From positions 434,001 to 498,000 of the forward strand of contig NZ_JABYQT010000002.1 in NCBI RefSeq assembly GCF_020075495.1: DNA of 64,000 nucleotides, in the 5' to 3' direction. The DNA comes from Vreelandella aquamarina. GTDB lineage: Bacteria > Pseudomonadota > Gammaproteobacteria > Pseudomonadales > Halomonadaceae. Numbering within the stretch: the first letter of the stretch is position 1; each line of letters starts with the position of its first letter. The notes under the pieces were generated by a model. It was given only the letters and a program-made list of their open reading frames with translations, searched no databases and was not told the origin of the DNA. This document shows positions 25,883-33,853 of the stretch, piece after piece. A program made the translations under genes and the position numbers.

Positions 25883-26653
25883 TTAACGTGTGGCCAGGCG
25901 CTGATTATCCAGAAAACGCTGAAAAATGGCAGGCTCGTCGGTAATCGCGCAGGCAATTCCCCAGGCCCAGCGGCTGTTGAACGCGCCCGGGTCGTTGGCG
26001 GTATAACAGAGCAGTTGGTAGCCGGCATCGATCATGGCATCGGCCTGAGCGCGCTTCAGGCGCGGCCAATGGGGGTGAATGCTGAAGGCGTCCACCGCCT
26101 CGCACTGGGCGCGCCAGTCCTTGGGCGTACTGCCAAAAAGTACGCCCAGCGCCAGCTCCTCGCTGGGGGCGAACTCACGGCAGCGTCCGAGGGCGGCAGC
26201 ATCAAAGGAGGAGACGATCAGCCGCTCCGGCGGCAGCGCCGCCAGCACCTCGGGCATGACGCGCTCTACCAGAGCGATGGGGTCGCGGCCCTTGTTGACC
26301 TTGATTTCCAGGTTGACGCCCATGCCAAGCTTGTTGAGCAGCGTCAGCATGGCCTCCAGGCTGGGCATCTTCTCGCCGGCGAAACGGTCGCTGAACCAGC
26401 TGCCTGCGTCCAGTGCCTGGGCTTGCGCCCAGCTCATCGCGGCCAGGTTGCCACGCCCGTCCGAGCAGCGCGCCACGTCGGCGTCGTGCCAGATGACCGG
26501 CGTACCGTCGCCGAGCAGTTGAACATCCAGCTCGACCCACCGGGCGCCGGCTTCATGGGCGGCACGCACGGCGGCCAGGGTGTTTTCAGGGGCGGCGGCA
26601 GAGTAGCCGCGATGGGCAATCAGGGTGGGTAGGGCAATCGCAGGGTGGGTCAT
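25883..26653 (-). CDS. ugpQ: glycerophosphodiester phosphodiesterase
   Basis: A 256-residue cytoplasmic GDPD. The catalytic pieces are LIAHRGYSAAAPENTLAA, WVELDVQLLGDGTPVIWHD and VNLEIKV, carrying the His, Glu and Asp residues for metal binding and acid-base catalysis. It hydrolyses glycerophosphodiesters to sn-glycerol-3-phosphate and an alcohol. No signal peptide is seen, which fits the cytosolic UgpQ type rather than GlpQ. The ATG at 26651-26653 has GGAAGG upstream. It probably shares a transcript with nfo. Confidence 0.9.
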   Translation of the reverse strand: MTHPAIALPTLIAHRGYSAAAPENTLAAVRAAHEAGARWVELDVQLLGDGTPVIWHDADVARCSDGRGNLAAMSWAQAQALDAGSWFSDRFAGEKMPSLEAMLTLLNKLGMGVNLEIKVNKGRDPIALVERVMPEVLAALPPERLIVSSFDAAALGRCREFAPSEELALGVLFGSTPKDWRAQCEAVDAFSIHPHWPRLKRAQADAMIDAGYQLLCYTANDPGAFNSRWAWGIACAITDEPAIFQRFLDNQRLATR

Positions 26654-26827
26654 GGGCCTTCCAGAAAGCTTCACCGGTTGAATGGCCTTGAGTTTAGCAT
26701 GAGTACATGACGCCAGCGTGTCACGCCGGGATTGCGTTCAGTTGCTTGATTTCTTTACCTTGACGCGGTTGGATAGCACGCGTGACGTCAACCAATAAAG
26801 TGCCTCAATAACGTACAAGGAGTGTGT

Positions 26828-27805
26828 ATGTCTCAACGTATCCAGTTTGCCCAGACCGGCGGTTCAGAGATGCTTGAACTGGCCACCGTTACTCCCGCAG
26901 AACCCGCGGCCGGGGAAGTGCGTATTGCCAACAAGGCAGTAGGGCTCAACTTCATCGATATCTATTTTCGTACCGGGCTCTACCCGGCTCCAGCACTGCC
27001 GTCAGGGCTTGGCACCGAGGGCGCCGGCGTGGTCGATGCCGTGGGTGAAGGGGTTACCCATGTAAGCGTGGGTGATCGTGTGGCCTACGCCCAGGGGCCG
27101 CTTGGCGCCTATGCAGAGCACCATACGCTGCCGGCGTCAAAAGTGGTCAAGCTGCCGGACTTCATTGATTTCGAAACCGCCGCCGCCAGCATGCTGAAAG
27201 GCCTGACCGTTCAGTACCTGCTGCGCCAGACCTATGCGCTCAAGGGCGGTGAAACCATTCTGTTCCACGCGGCGGCCGGCGGTGTGGGCTCCATCGCCTG
27301 CCAGTGGGCCAAGGCCCTGGGCGTGAAGCTGATCGGCACGGTCAGCTCCAGAGAAAAGGCGGAACTCGCCATGCGCAATGGCGCCTGGGCGACCATCAAC
27401 TATACCGAAGAGGACGTGGTCGAGCGGGTGCGTGAATTGACCGGTGGCGAAATGTGCGACGTGGTGTACGACTCGGTAGGCAAGGATACCTGGGAAGTCT
27501 CCTTGAACTGCCTGAAACCCCGCGCGCTGATGGTGAGTTTCGGCAACGCCTCAGGCCCGGTGGATGGCGTGAACATCGGTATTCTCAATCAGAAGGGCTC
27601 GCTGTTTGTGACGCGCCCCAGCCTCAACGGCTACGCCGACACCCGCGAGCGCCTGGAAATGATGTGTGAAGACTTCTTCGGCATGATTGAAAGCGGCAAG
27701 ATCAAGATCGATGTTGCCAATCGTTATCCGCTGGCAGATGCCGGCAAGGCACAGGACGCCTTGCAGAATCGCCAGACGACCGGCTCCACGGTGCTGCTTC
27801 CCTAA
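26828..27805 (+). CDS. qor: NADPH:quinone reductase, Qor type
   Basis: A 325-residue zinc-free medium-chain dehydrogenase/reductase. It has the Qor-type N-terminus (NFIDIYFRTGLYP, LGTEGAGVVDAVGEG), the nucleotide-binding motif HAAAGGVGSIACQWAKALG, and a C-terminus ending with TTGSTVLLP. No structural-zinc cysteines are seen. It reduces quinones using NADPH. The ATG at 26828 follows AGGAG; a GTG six bases earlier would be too close. It is transcribed alone and ends in a hairpin at 27821-27852. Confidence 0.92.
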   Translation: MSQRIQFAQTGGSEMLELATVTPAEPAAGEVRIANKAVGLNFIDIYFRTGLYPAPALPSGLGTEGAGVVDAVGEGVTHVSVGDRVAYAQGPLGAYAEHHTLPASKVVKLPDFIDFETAAASMLKGLTVQYLLRQTYALKGGETILFHAAAGGVGSIACQWAKALGVKLIGTVSSREKAELAMRNGAWATINYTEEDVVERVRELTGGEMCDVVYDSVGKDTWEVSLNCLKPRALMVSFGNASGPVDGVNIGILNQKGSLFVTRPSLNGYADTRERLEMMCEDFFGMIESGKIKIDVANRYPLADAGKAQDALQNRQTTGSTVLLP

Positions 27806-27820
27806 GGACTGCCCATTAAA

Positions 27821-27852
27821 CGCAAGAGCCGCCGGAGAGGCGGGCTCTTGCG
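27821..27852 (+). terminator. hairpin after qor
   Basis: CGCAAGAGCC (27821-27830) pairs with GGCTCTTGCG (27843-27852), and the inner bases can extend the stem. It lies between the convergent qor and TenA-like genes. There is no long T-run, so its terminator role is likely but not certain. Confidence 0.65.
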
Positions 27853-27877
27853 CTTGAGCAAGCAGCAAAGGGAAGGC

Positions 27878-28522
27878 TTAGCGCACCCCGTCATAGGCCA
27901 TATCGAAAAAGCGCTGCTCGATCTGGCTGGCTTCGACAAACGGCTTGCGCAACGTCTCAAATTCGCGCTCGGCGCCTACGCGGTTGAGTTCGCTGCACAG
28001 GAAGCTCACCCAACGGACAAAATCCGGCTCGTTGTGCAGTACGATCCAGTCGCGATGCTCGGGCCTGGGCGGGAGCGTATTGCCGGCGCGCTGAGCCCAT
28101 TCGAGATAGAGCCACTCGGCAACCACCAGTACCACCAGCATCAAGGCGTAATCCTGGGAGTCGCAGGCCGTTTCCATGAGCGCGATAAATGCCTGGGTAG
28201 GCTCGGCAAGCGTCGGGTTCTTCCACTGGCTTTCAGGAATATTCAACGCGTCAAACGAATCGATAAAGTAGCGATACTCGCCGCCGGCCAGTACGGAAAG
28301 TTGCCGGGCGTGGGTCAGGCGCGCCTCGGGGTCGTCTGCCGCGCACACCGCCGCGCCGAGCAGGCGTACAAAGGTGTCGCAGAAGCGAAAGTCCTGAACC
28401 AGATAGCGGCCAAACACGTTGTCGTCTATGTCGCCTGCCAGCAGCTGGTCGACAAATCGATGGTTGATGCAGGCGTCCCAATAAGGGCTGGCTGCGTCGC
28501 GCAGACGATGGCATAAATCCAT
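27878..28522 (-). CDS. TenA/thiaminase II-like protein
   Basis: A 214-residue helical protein of the TenA family: HRFVDQLLAGDIDDNVFGRYLVQDFRF, then EYRYFIDSFDAL, and EWLYLEWAQRAG. TenA proteins recycle thiamine breakdown products. The segment that in classical TenA carries the catalytic Cys before WLY reads VVAEWLYLEW here, so the protein looks like the Cys-less TenA_E branch. No thiamine gene or TPP riboswitch is nearby. The ATG at 28520-28522 has AGGAG upstream. Confidence 0.78.
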   Translation of the reverse strand: MDLCHRLRDAASPYWDACINHRFVDQLLAGDIDDNVFGRYLVQDFRFCDTFVRLLGAAVCAADDPEARLTHARQLSVLAGGEYRYFIDSFDALNIPESQWKNPTLAEPTQAFIALMETACDSQDYALMLVVLVVAEWLYLEWAQRAGNTLPPRPEHRDWIVLHNEPDFVRWVSFLCSELNRVGAEREFETLRKPFVEASQIEQRFFDMAYDGVR

Positions 28523-28756
28523 GCTCACTCCTGTAAATTAATGATGACGCAGGCCATGGTAAACGATGTCTTGCGCTACGGTTAGTAGACGATACGCCAG
28601 ACCTGGGTAGCGCGTAAGGCCTGGGCGCACGGAAGTTTCGGTGTAACGATAACGTCTGCATGGCCTGTACGATTGTATAGTTATCGTCTAATGTGTGAAG
28701 GTCACAGCGCGTTAACTTATGTTTCAATTTGAAGGTAAAAACCGATAGGTTGCAGA

Positions 28757-28790
28757 CCGCCGGTATTCTACTCCCCGGCGGCTAGAGGAG
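28757..28790 (+). promoter_or_regulatory. leader hairpin just before the SLC13 gene's ribosome-binding site
   Basis: CCGCCGG (28757-28763) pairs with CCGGCGG (28775-28781), 3-9 bases ahead of the AGAGGAG ribosome-binding site (28784-28790). Such placement could tune translation. No known riboswitch signature is recognised in the 270-bp gap. Confidence 0.4.
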
Positions 28791-28801
28791 ATCACAGCAG
28801 C

Positions 28802-30658
28802 ATGGCATTAGAATCTATCGGCCTGGCCCCTAGCACTCTGGTATTTATCATACTCGGCTTGACGCTGGGAGCATTCATCTGGGGGCGTTTTCGTTACGAC
28901 CTGGTCGCGTTGACGGCATTGCTTGCATCCGTGATGCTGGGTCTTGTACCGGCTGATTCCGCATTTGCAGGGTTTGGCCACCCGGCGGTGATTACCGTGG
29001 CTGCCGTGCTGGTACTCAGTCGTGGGTTCGAGCGCTCGGGAGTCGTGGATGTCATTGCCAATCAGGTGCTCAAGGTTGGCGAGCGGCTGCTGTTACAGCT
29101 GCTGGTGCTGGTAGGGACGGTGGTGGTGCTATCGGGCATCATGAACAACGTGGGGGCGCTGGCGCTGCTGTTGCCGGTGGCCATGCGCATGGCGCGTGAG
29201 CACAATACATCGCCTTCGCTGCTGTTGATGCCCCTGGCATTCGGGTCGCTTCTGGGCGGCTTGACTACCTTGATCGGTACACCGCCCAATATCATTATCT
29301 CGAGCTACCGGGGAAACATCACTGGCGAGAACTTCGGCATGTTCAGCTTTTCGCCGGTAGGCATTGCGGTGGCCGGGGCAGGGCTTGCCTTTATCGTCCT
29401 GATCGGCTGGCGACTCACTCCCAGGCGCAGCAGCCAGGCCTCCACCGCTGAAATGTTTGATACTGCCAACTATCTGGTCGAACTCAAGGTAACCGAGGAT
29501 TCCAAGGCCAACGGTCTGACCCTGCCTCAACTGCGCGACGAACTCGAAGAGACCATTCCGGTATTGGCAGTCGTGCGCGATGACAATCGCCGGGCCGGCT
29601 ACTCGTTTCACGGCATTCTACGCGAGGGTGATATTCTGCTGCTGGAAGCCGGGCCGGACGAGTTGAAGCTGCTGGAGGACAAGGTAGGGCTAAGTGCGAT
29701 TGCCGAGCCCGAATCTGCGAATGACCAGCTCGAAAGCGACGCATTGGAAACGGCGGATGCCGAGGAAGAGAGCGGTGACAAGCGTCAGCCAGTGGACACT
29801 GAAGGACTTCAACTGATCGAAGCCGTCGTACGCAACGACTCGATGATGAATAATCGTAGCGTCAGGCAACTGCGCTTGAACCAGCAGTTTGGGCTTCATC
29901 TGGTCGCGGTCGCTCGTGATGGCAGCCGTTTGAAGCAGCGCCTGCGTGATATACGTTTTCAGACCGGCGACGTGTTGCTGTTGCAAGGCAGTGAAAAGGA
30001 GATAAGCGACAGCCTTTCCACGCTCGGCTGTCTGCCGCTGGCCAACCGTGAGCTGCATCTTGGACAACCGCGCAAGCTGGCCATTTCGATCGGCATCTTT
30101 GCCCTGGCCATCGTGGCCATGCTGTTCGATCTGCTGCCGGCGGCGGTAGCCATGAGTACGGCGGCCCTGGCCTCGTTGCTGATTGGTGTACTGCCGCTGC
30201 GTGATGGCTATCAGGCCATTGATGGCCCGGTGATCGTGCTGCTGGCGGCCATGCTGCCGGTAGGCGAAGCGCTGGAAACCAGCGGCGGCGCGGAGATCAT
30301 CGCCAATTCGCTGCTTACCTTTGGTGTCGACTGGCCGATCTATGTCTCCCTGAGCGGGCTTTTCGTGCTGACCATGCTGCTTTCCAACGTGGTCAACAAC
30401 GCAGCGGCGGCTCTGCTGATGGCGCCCATCGCCGCAAGCCTTGCCCAAGGGTTTGGCGTGTCCCTCGATCCCTTTTTGATGATTGTGGCGGTCAGTGCCT
30501 CCTCGGCGTTCTTGACGCCTATCGGCCATCAGTCGAATACCCTGGTGCTTGGCCCCGGCGGTTACAGTTTTGGCGATTACTGGAAACTGGGGTTGCCGCT
30601 TTCCGTTGTGGTACTAATCGTCTCCTTGCCAGCCATCCTGTGGGTATGGCCGCTGTAG
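28802..30658 (+). CDS. SLC13/DASS-type anion permease with two TrkA-C domains
   Basis: A 618-residue inner-membrane transporter. The N-terminal half has about six helices with the conserved GIMNNVGALALLLPVAM and GGLTTLIGTPPNIIIS re-entrant segments. A cytoplasmic stretch (about 215-410) holds two RCK/TrkA-C domains (VELKVTEDSKANGLTLPQLR; IEAVVRNDSMMNNRSVRQL), and the membrane repeat then resumes (NVVNNAAAALLMAPI, LTPIGHQSNTLVLGPGGY). The family moves sulfate, dicarboxylates or related anions with Na+; the substrate is open here. It stands alone on the plus strand, 112 bp before glpR. Confidence 0.85.
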   Translation: MALESIGLAPSTLVFIILGLTLGAFIWGRFRYDLVALTALLASVMLGLVPADSAFAGFGHPAVITVAAVLVLSRGFERSGVVDVIANQVLKVGERLLLQLLVLVGTVVVLSGIMNNVGALALLLPVAMRMAREHNTSPSLLLMPLAFGSLLGGLTTLIGTPPNIIISSYRGNITGENFGMFSFSPVGIAVAGAGLAFIVLIGWRLTPRRSSQASTAEMFDTANYLVELKVTEDSKANGLTLPQLRDELEETIPVLAVVRDDNRRAGYSFHGILREGDILLLEAGPDELKLLEDKVGLSAIAEPESANDQLESDALETADAEEESGDKRQPVDTEGLQLIEAVVRNDSMMNNRSVRQLRLNQQFGLHLVAVARDGSRLKQRLRDIRFQTGDVLLLQGSEKEISDSLSTLGCLPLANRELHLGQPRKLAISIGIFALAIVAMLFDLLPAAVAMSTAALASLLIGVLPLRDGYQAIDGPVIVLLAAMLPVGEALETSGGAEIIANSLLTFGVDWPIYVSLSGLFVLTMLLSNVVNNAAAALLMAPIAASLAQGFGVSLDPFLMIVAVSASSAFLTPIGHQSNTLVLGPGGYSFGDYWKLGLPLSVVVLIVSLPAILWVWPL

Positions 30659-30683
30659 CGAAACCTGCACTGGCCTGGCGGAT

Positions 30684-30735
30684 AACAGGCAATGGGCCTG
30701 GAACTATCAGATTCCGAAAATCCTGATAGCCTGTT
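30684..30735 (+). other. nested inverted repeats between the SLC13 gene and glpR
   Basis: CTATCAG (30704-30710) pairs with CTGATAG (30723-30729), and AACAGGC (30684-30690) with GCCTGTT (30729-30735). They could end the SLC13 transcript or mark a control site before glpR. No T-run is seen. Confidence 0.35.
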
Positions 30736-30770
30736 ACGCTAGAGCTACACAAACGTGACAGGCCGGGCCT

Positions 30771-31529
30771 ATGAATCAGCAATTTCGTCAGGATGCCATC
30801 GTCGAGCTGGTACGCCAGCAAGGCTACATGAGTATCGAGCAGCTGACCGAACATTTTGCCGTCACGCCACAAACCATCCGACGTGACTTGAATACACTGG
30901 CCAACGATGGCCGGGTGCGGCGCGTGCATGGCGGCGTAGGGATTGAATCAAGCACCGTCAACACGGCCTACAGCACGCGCAAGACGCTCCATCTTGAGGA
31001 AAAGGAGCGTATTGCACGCTGTCTTGCCCAGCAGATCCCCGATCATGCATCACTGTTCATCAACATCGGTACCAGCAATGAAGTGATTGCCCAGGCGTTA
31101 CTTGGGCACCAGGGCCTTGAAATCATTACCAACAATCTGAACGTCGCCGCCATTCTGCAACACAAGGAAGATTTCAATGTGATTATTGCCGGTGGCCAGG
31201 TGCGTTCGCGCGACGGCGGGATCATTGGTGAGGCCACGATTGATTTCATCAATCAGTTCAAGGTCGACTACGGCATCATCGGTATCAGCGGCATCGATGA
31301 AGACGGCTCGCTGCTGGAATTCGACTATCAGGAAGTTCGCGTGGCCCAGGCCATCATTGCCAATTCGCGACGGGTCTATCTGGCGGCGGATTACTCGAAA
31401 TTTCACCGTAACCCGGTAGTTCGCCAGGGCAATCTGTCTCAACTCGATGCGCTATTCACCGATCGCAGGCCGCCGGACGCCATTCACCAGCTATTATTGC
31501 AGCATGATGTAGCGCTGCATGTCGCTTGA
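30771..31529 (+). CDS. glpR: DeoR-family glycerol-3-phosphate regulon repressor
   Basis: A 252-residue DeoR-type repressor. The N-terminal winged HTH ([21 protein letters not shown], about residues 20-40) carries the DeoR signature, then VRRVHGGV. The C-terminal sugar-phosphate sensing domain has [17 protein letters not shown], the family phosphate-binding turn, and [16 protein letters not shown] at the end. In the family, sn-glycerol-3-phosphate releases the repressor. glpK follows 105 bp downstream, and glpD lies further on in the opposite orientation. A GlpR-like site is at 31551-31570. Confidence 0.92.
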   Translation: MNQQFRQDAIVELVRQQGYMSIEQLTEHFAVTPQTIRRDLNTLANDGRVRRVHGGVGIESSTVNTAYSTRKTLHLEEKERIARCLAQQIPDHASLFINIGTSNEVIAQALLGHQGLEIITNNLNVAAILQHKEDFNVIIAGGQVRSRDGGIIGEATIDFINQFKVDYGIIGISGIDEDGSLLEFDYQEVRVAQAIIANSRRVYLAADYSKFHRNPVVRQGNLSQLDALFTDRRPPDAIHQLLLQHDVALHVA

Positions 31530-31550
31530 GTATCCGTTTCTGTGTAAGAC

Positions 31551-31570
31551 TATTTTCGAACTTGAGCATT
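31551..31570. promoter_or_regulatory. candidate GlpR operator upstream of glpK
   Basis: The 20-mer TATTTTCGAACTTGAGCATT agrees at 13 of 20 positions with the E. coli-type GlpR consensus TATGTTCGATAACGAACATA, by hand alignment. It sits 65 bp before the glpK start; further half-sites (AAAGCGAACAT, near 31620-31630) follow. Confidence 0.5.
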
Positions 31571-31634
31571 CTCGAGGCTTAGCGTAGCCTTTGCTGATAA
31601 TAAAACGAAAATCCTAACTCAAAGCGAACATGCC

Positions 31635-33119
31635 ATGTCCAGCTATCTACTTGCCATCGATCAAGGCACTACCAGCTCACGCGCTATCCTGTTCAATCGA
31701 GAGGGCCAGATAGCCGCGATTGCCCAGCAGGAGTTTACCCAGCATTTCCCCAGTGACGGCTGGATCGAGCATGACCCGGACGACCTCTGGGAGTCGGTGG
31801 TGGCGACGTGCCGCCAGGTGCTGGAAAAAGCGCAGATCGAGGCCAGTGACGTGGCGGGGGTGGGCATTACCAACCAGCGCGAAACCACGCTACTGTGGGA
31901 TCGCAATACGGGCAAGCCGCTGTATAACGCCATTGTCTGGCAGGACCGGCGCACCTCAAAGCAGTGCCAGCAACTGCGCGATCAGGGCCATACCGAGACC
32001 GTTCAGGCCAAGACCGGTCTTTTGATCGACCCTTACTTTTCCGCCACCAAGCTTGCCTGGCTGCTGGACAACGTCGAAGGCGCGCGTGGGCGCGCCGAGC
32101 GCGGTGAGCTTGCCTTCGGCACGGTAGACAGCTTCTTGATCTGGCGGCTGACCGAGGGCAAGCAGCACGTGACTGATGCGACCAATGCATCGCGTACGGC
32201 GCTGTTCAATATTCATACCCAGCAGTGGGATGAAGAACTTCTGGCACTTTTCAACATTCCTGCAAGCCTGCTGCCGGAGGTGAAGGATTCAAGCGACGAT
32301 TTTGGCATGATGGACGCGAGCCTTCTGGGCGCCGAGCTGCCCATCGCCGGCGTGGCAGGCGATCAGCAGGCGGCGCTGGTAGGCCAGGCGTGCTTCAAGC
32401 CCGGCATGGGGAAAAGCACTTACGGCACCGGCTGCTTCATGATCGTGAATACCGGCGATACACCTTCACTTTCAAAAAGTCGCCTGTTGACCACAGTGGG
32501 CTACCGGCTCGGCGGCAAGCCTACCTACGCCATGGAAGGGAGTATCTTCGTGGCTGGCGCCACCGTTCAGTGGTTGCGTGATGGGCTCAATCTGTTTGCC
32601 GATGCCGCGGAAACCGAAGCGTTGGCCAAGGAGACTCGCCATGGTCACAGCGTTTATCTGGTACCCGCCTTTACCGGATTGGGCGCGCCTTACTGGGACC
32701 CCAAGGCGCGCGGTGCGATCTTTGGCCTGACCCGCGATACCGGTATTGCCGAGATCGTGGCGGCTGGCTTGCAGGCAGTGTGTTATCAGACCCGCGATCT
32801 TCAGCACTGCATGAACGAGGACATGGACGCCACGCCCAGCAAGTTGCGCGTGGATGGCGGCATGGTGAAGAACAGCTGGCTCATGCAATTTCTGGCGGAC
32901 ATGCTGGACACCGAGGTCGACCGGCCTACCATTCTGGAGACCACTGCCCTGGGGGCGGCTTATCTGGCGGGTCTGCGCCTTGGGTGGTACGACTCCCTGG
33001 AGGAGATCGAACAGCTCTGGCGCTGTGAAAGAAGTTTCCTGCCCAGTATGGAGAGCACCACCCGCGAGTCGCTTTACCAGGGCTGGCTGGATGCGGTATC
33101 TCGCGTGCGCTCGCAGTAG
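31635..33119 (+). CDS. glpK: glycerol kinase
   Basis: A 494-residue FGGY-family kinase that phosphorylates glycerol to sn-glycerol-3-phosphate. Motifs: [15 protein letters not shown] (ATP-binding N-lobe), [55 protein letters not shown] and [16 protein letters not shown]. The length fits the family. The start at ATG 31635 gives the canonical [17 protein letters not shown]. It is preceded by glpR and followed by a short duplication around its stop codon and a strong terminator. Confidence 0.97.
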   Translation: MSSYLLAIDQGTTSSRAILFNREGQIAAIAQQEFTQHFPSDGWIEHDPDDLWESVVATCRQVLEKAQIEASDVAGVGITNQRETTLLWDRNTGKPLYNAIVWQDRRTSKQCQQLRDQGHTETVQAKTGLLIDPYFSATKLAWLLDNVEGARGRAERGELAFGTVDSFLIWRLTEGKQHVTDATNASRTALFNIHTQQWDEELLALFNIPASLLPEVKDSSDDFGMMDASLLGAELPIAGVAGDQQAALVGQACFKPGMGKSTYGTGCFMIVNTGDTPSLSKSRLLTTVGYRLGGKPTYAMEGSIFVAGATVQWLRDGLNLFADAAETEALAKETRHGHSVYLVPAFTGLGAPYWDPKARGAIFGLTRDTGIAEIVAAGLQAVCYQTRDLQHCMNEDMDATPSKLRVDGGMVKNSWLMQFLADMLDTEVDRPTILETTALGAAYLAGLRLGWYDSLEEIEQLWRCERSFLPSMESTTRESLYQGWLDAVSRVRSQ

Positions 33120-33158
33120 ATGACTCTCGATAAAAAGTAGATGACACTCGATAAAAAA
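33117..33158 (+). repeat. tandem 21-bp duplication covering the glpK stop codon
   Basis: TAGATGACTCTCGATAAAAAG (33117-33137, containing the glpK TAG) is repeated with two mismatches at 33138-33158. It is a recent-looking tandem duplication that adds a second stop-like unit ahead of the terminator. Confidence 0.75.
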
Positions 33159-33193
33159 GCGTAGCCGCCATTCAGGTAGCTACGCTTTTTTAT
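33151..33193 (+). terminator. intrinsic terminator after glpK
   Basis: An A-rich upstream arm ending in GCGTAGC (33159-33165) pairs with GCTACGC (33179-33185), followed by six Ts. The A-tract before the stem makes it usable in both directions. Confidence 0.88.
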
Positions 33194-33344
33194 GCCTTAC
33201 CTTTCACTTTCTACGCCTTCCTGCACCGATCTGTAGGCCTTTAACACCGATAGCGCTTTTCCAGCAGTTGTGTAGTCAGGTTACAACCCGACGTGCTGCC
33301 AATGATGCATTGTGGGGTTTGCTGCGGTGAAGCATAGTCAATTC

Positions 33345-33569
33345 ATGGATCGGCAAGTGACTTGCTACCTCGAGTCACTCACCCGATTCCCGCTACACAG
33401 CTTAGCGCTTCAGTATTACCCATGCGCTAGTGGCGAAGGTCTTGTAACGCTTGTGACCGTTTCGCAGTTACCGAACTGGGCACTTATCCGGCCCGGCATG
33501 CGTAGCAACGTCACCATTGAACGCCTGTCGGCAGGCAGGTTCAGCCGACAACGGATGACCATACCATGA
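33345..33569 (+). CDS. small hypothetical ORF upstream of the 74-aa gene
   Basis: A possible 74-residue protein from the ATG at 33345 (or 85 residues from a GTG at 33312). The C-terminal half (LVTLVTVSQLPNWALIRPGM then NVTIERLSAG) looks like a compact beta-rich domain rather than random translation. Its stop is 11 bp from the next small gene, suggesting a pair. There is no good ribosome-binding site and no recognised family. It occupies an otherwise empty 390-bp gap, so it may be spurious. Confidence 0.35.
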   Translation: MDRQVTCYLESLTRFPLHSLALQYYPCASGEGLVTLVTVSQLPNWALIRPGMRSNVTIERLSAGRFSRQRMTIP

Positions 33570-33579
33570 GGTACTACCT

Positions 33580-33804
33580 ATGAACTGCATCGAACTCAGC
33601 CAACAAGCCGACCAGATTGCCAGCACGTTCAGCAAGCAGGACCTGGCCAAGCTGGTACTGGCTCTGAAAAGCAATCGCGAATCGCTTCAGCATGCGGTAG
33701 AGGTGATCGATACACTCGGCAACCGCACAGGCTGCACGCTGGAGGAAGCCTGGGATGAAGTGCTGGCCGGTGACTCGCAGCTTCAGGTCGTCAACGAAGA
33801 GTAG
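33580..33804 (+). CDS. small conserved-looking hypothetical protein
   Basis: A 74-residue acidic, helical protein (MNCIELSQQADQIASTFSKQ at the start). The start has GAGGT upstream and the gene is followed at once by an intrinsic terminator, which together support a real gene. There is no signal peptide, membrane segment or recognised family. It sits between glpK and the convergent glpD. A link to glycerol metabolism is only positional. Confidence 0.6.
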   Translation: MNCIELSQQADQIASTFSKQDLAKLVLALKSNRESLQHAVEVIDTLGNRTGCTLEEAWDEVLAGDSQLQVVNEE

Positions 33805-33820
33805 GCCGGCACGTTAAAAG

Positions 33821-33844
33821 AAAGCCCCTCACAGAGGGGCTTTT
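33821..33844. terminator. terminator between the small gene and glpD
   Basis: AAAGCCCCTC (33821-33830) pairs with GAGGGGCTTT (33834-33843) around a 3-base loop, with T-runs usable on both strands (TTTT on plus; TTTCTTTT on minus). It lies 10 bp from the glpD stop and serves both convergent transcripts. Confidence 0.88.
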
Positions 33845-33853
33845 CATGCGTAC

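Noticed and set aside
28529-28801. Possible riboswitch before the SLC13 or TenA-like gene
   Set aside because: No TPP or other known aptamer signature was found; only a simple hairpin near the ribosome-binding site.
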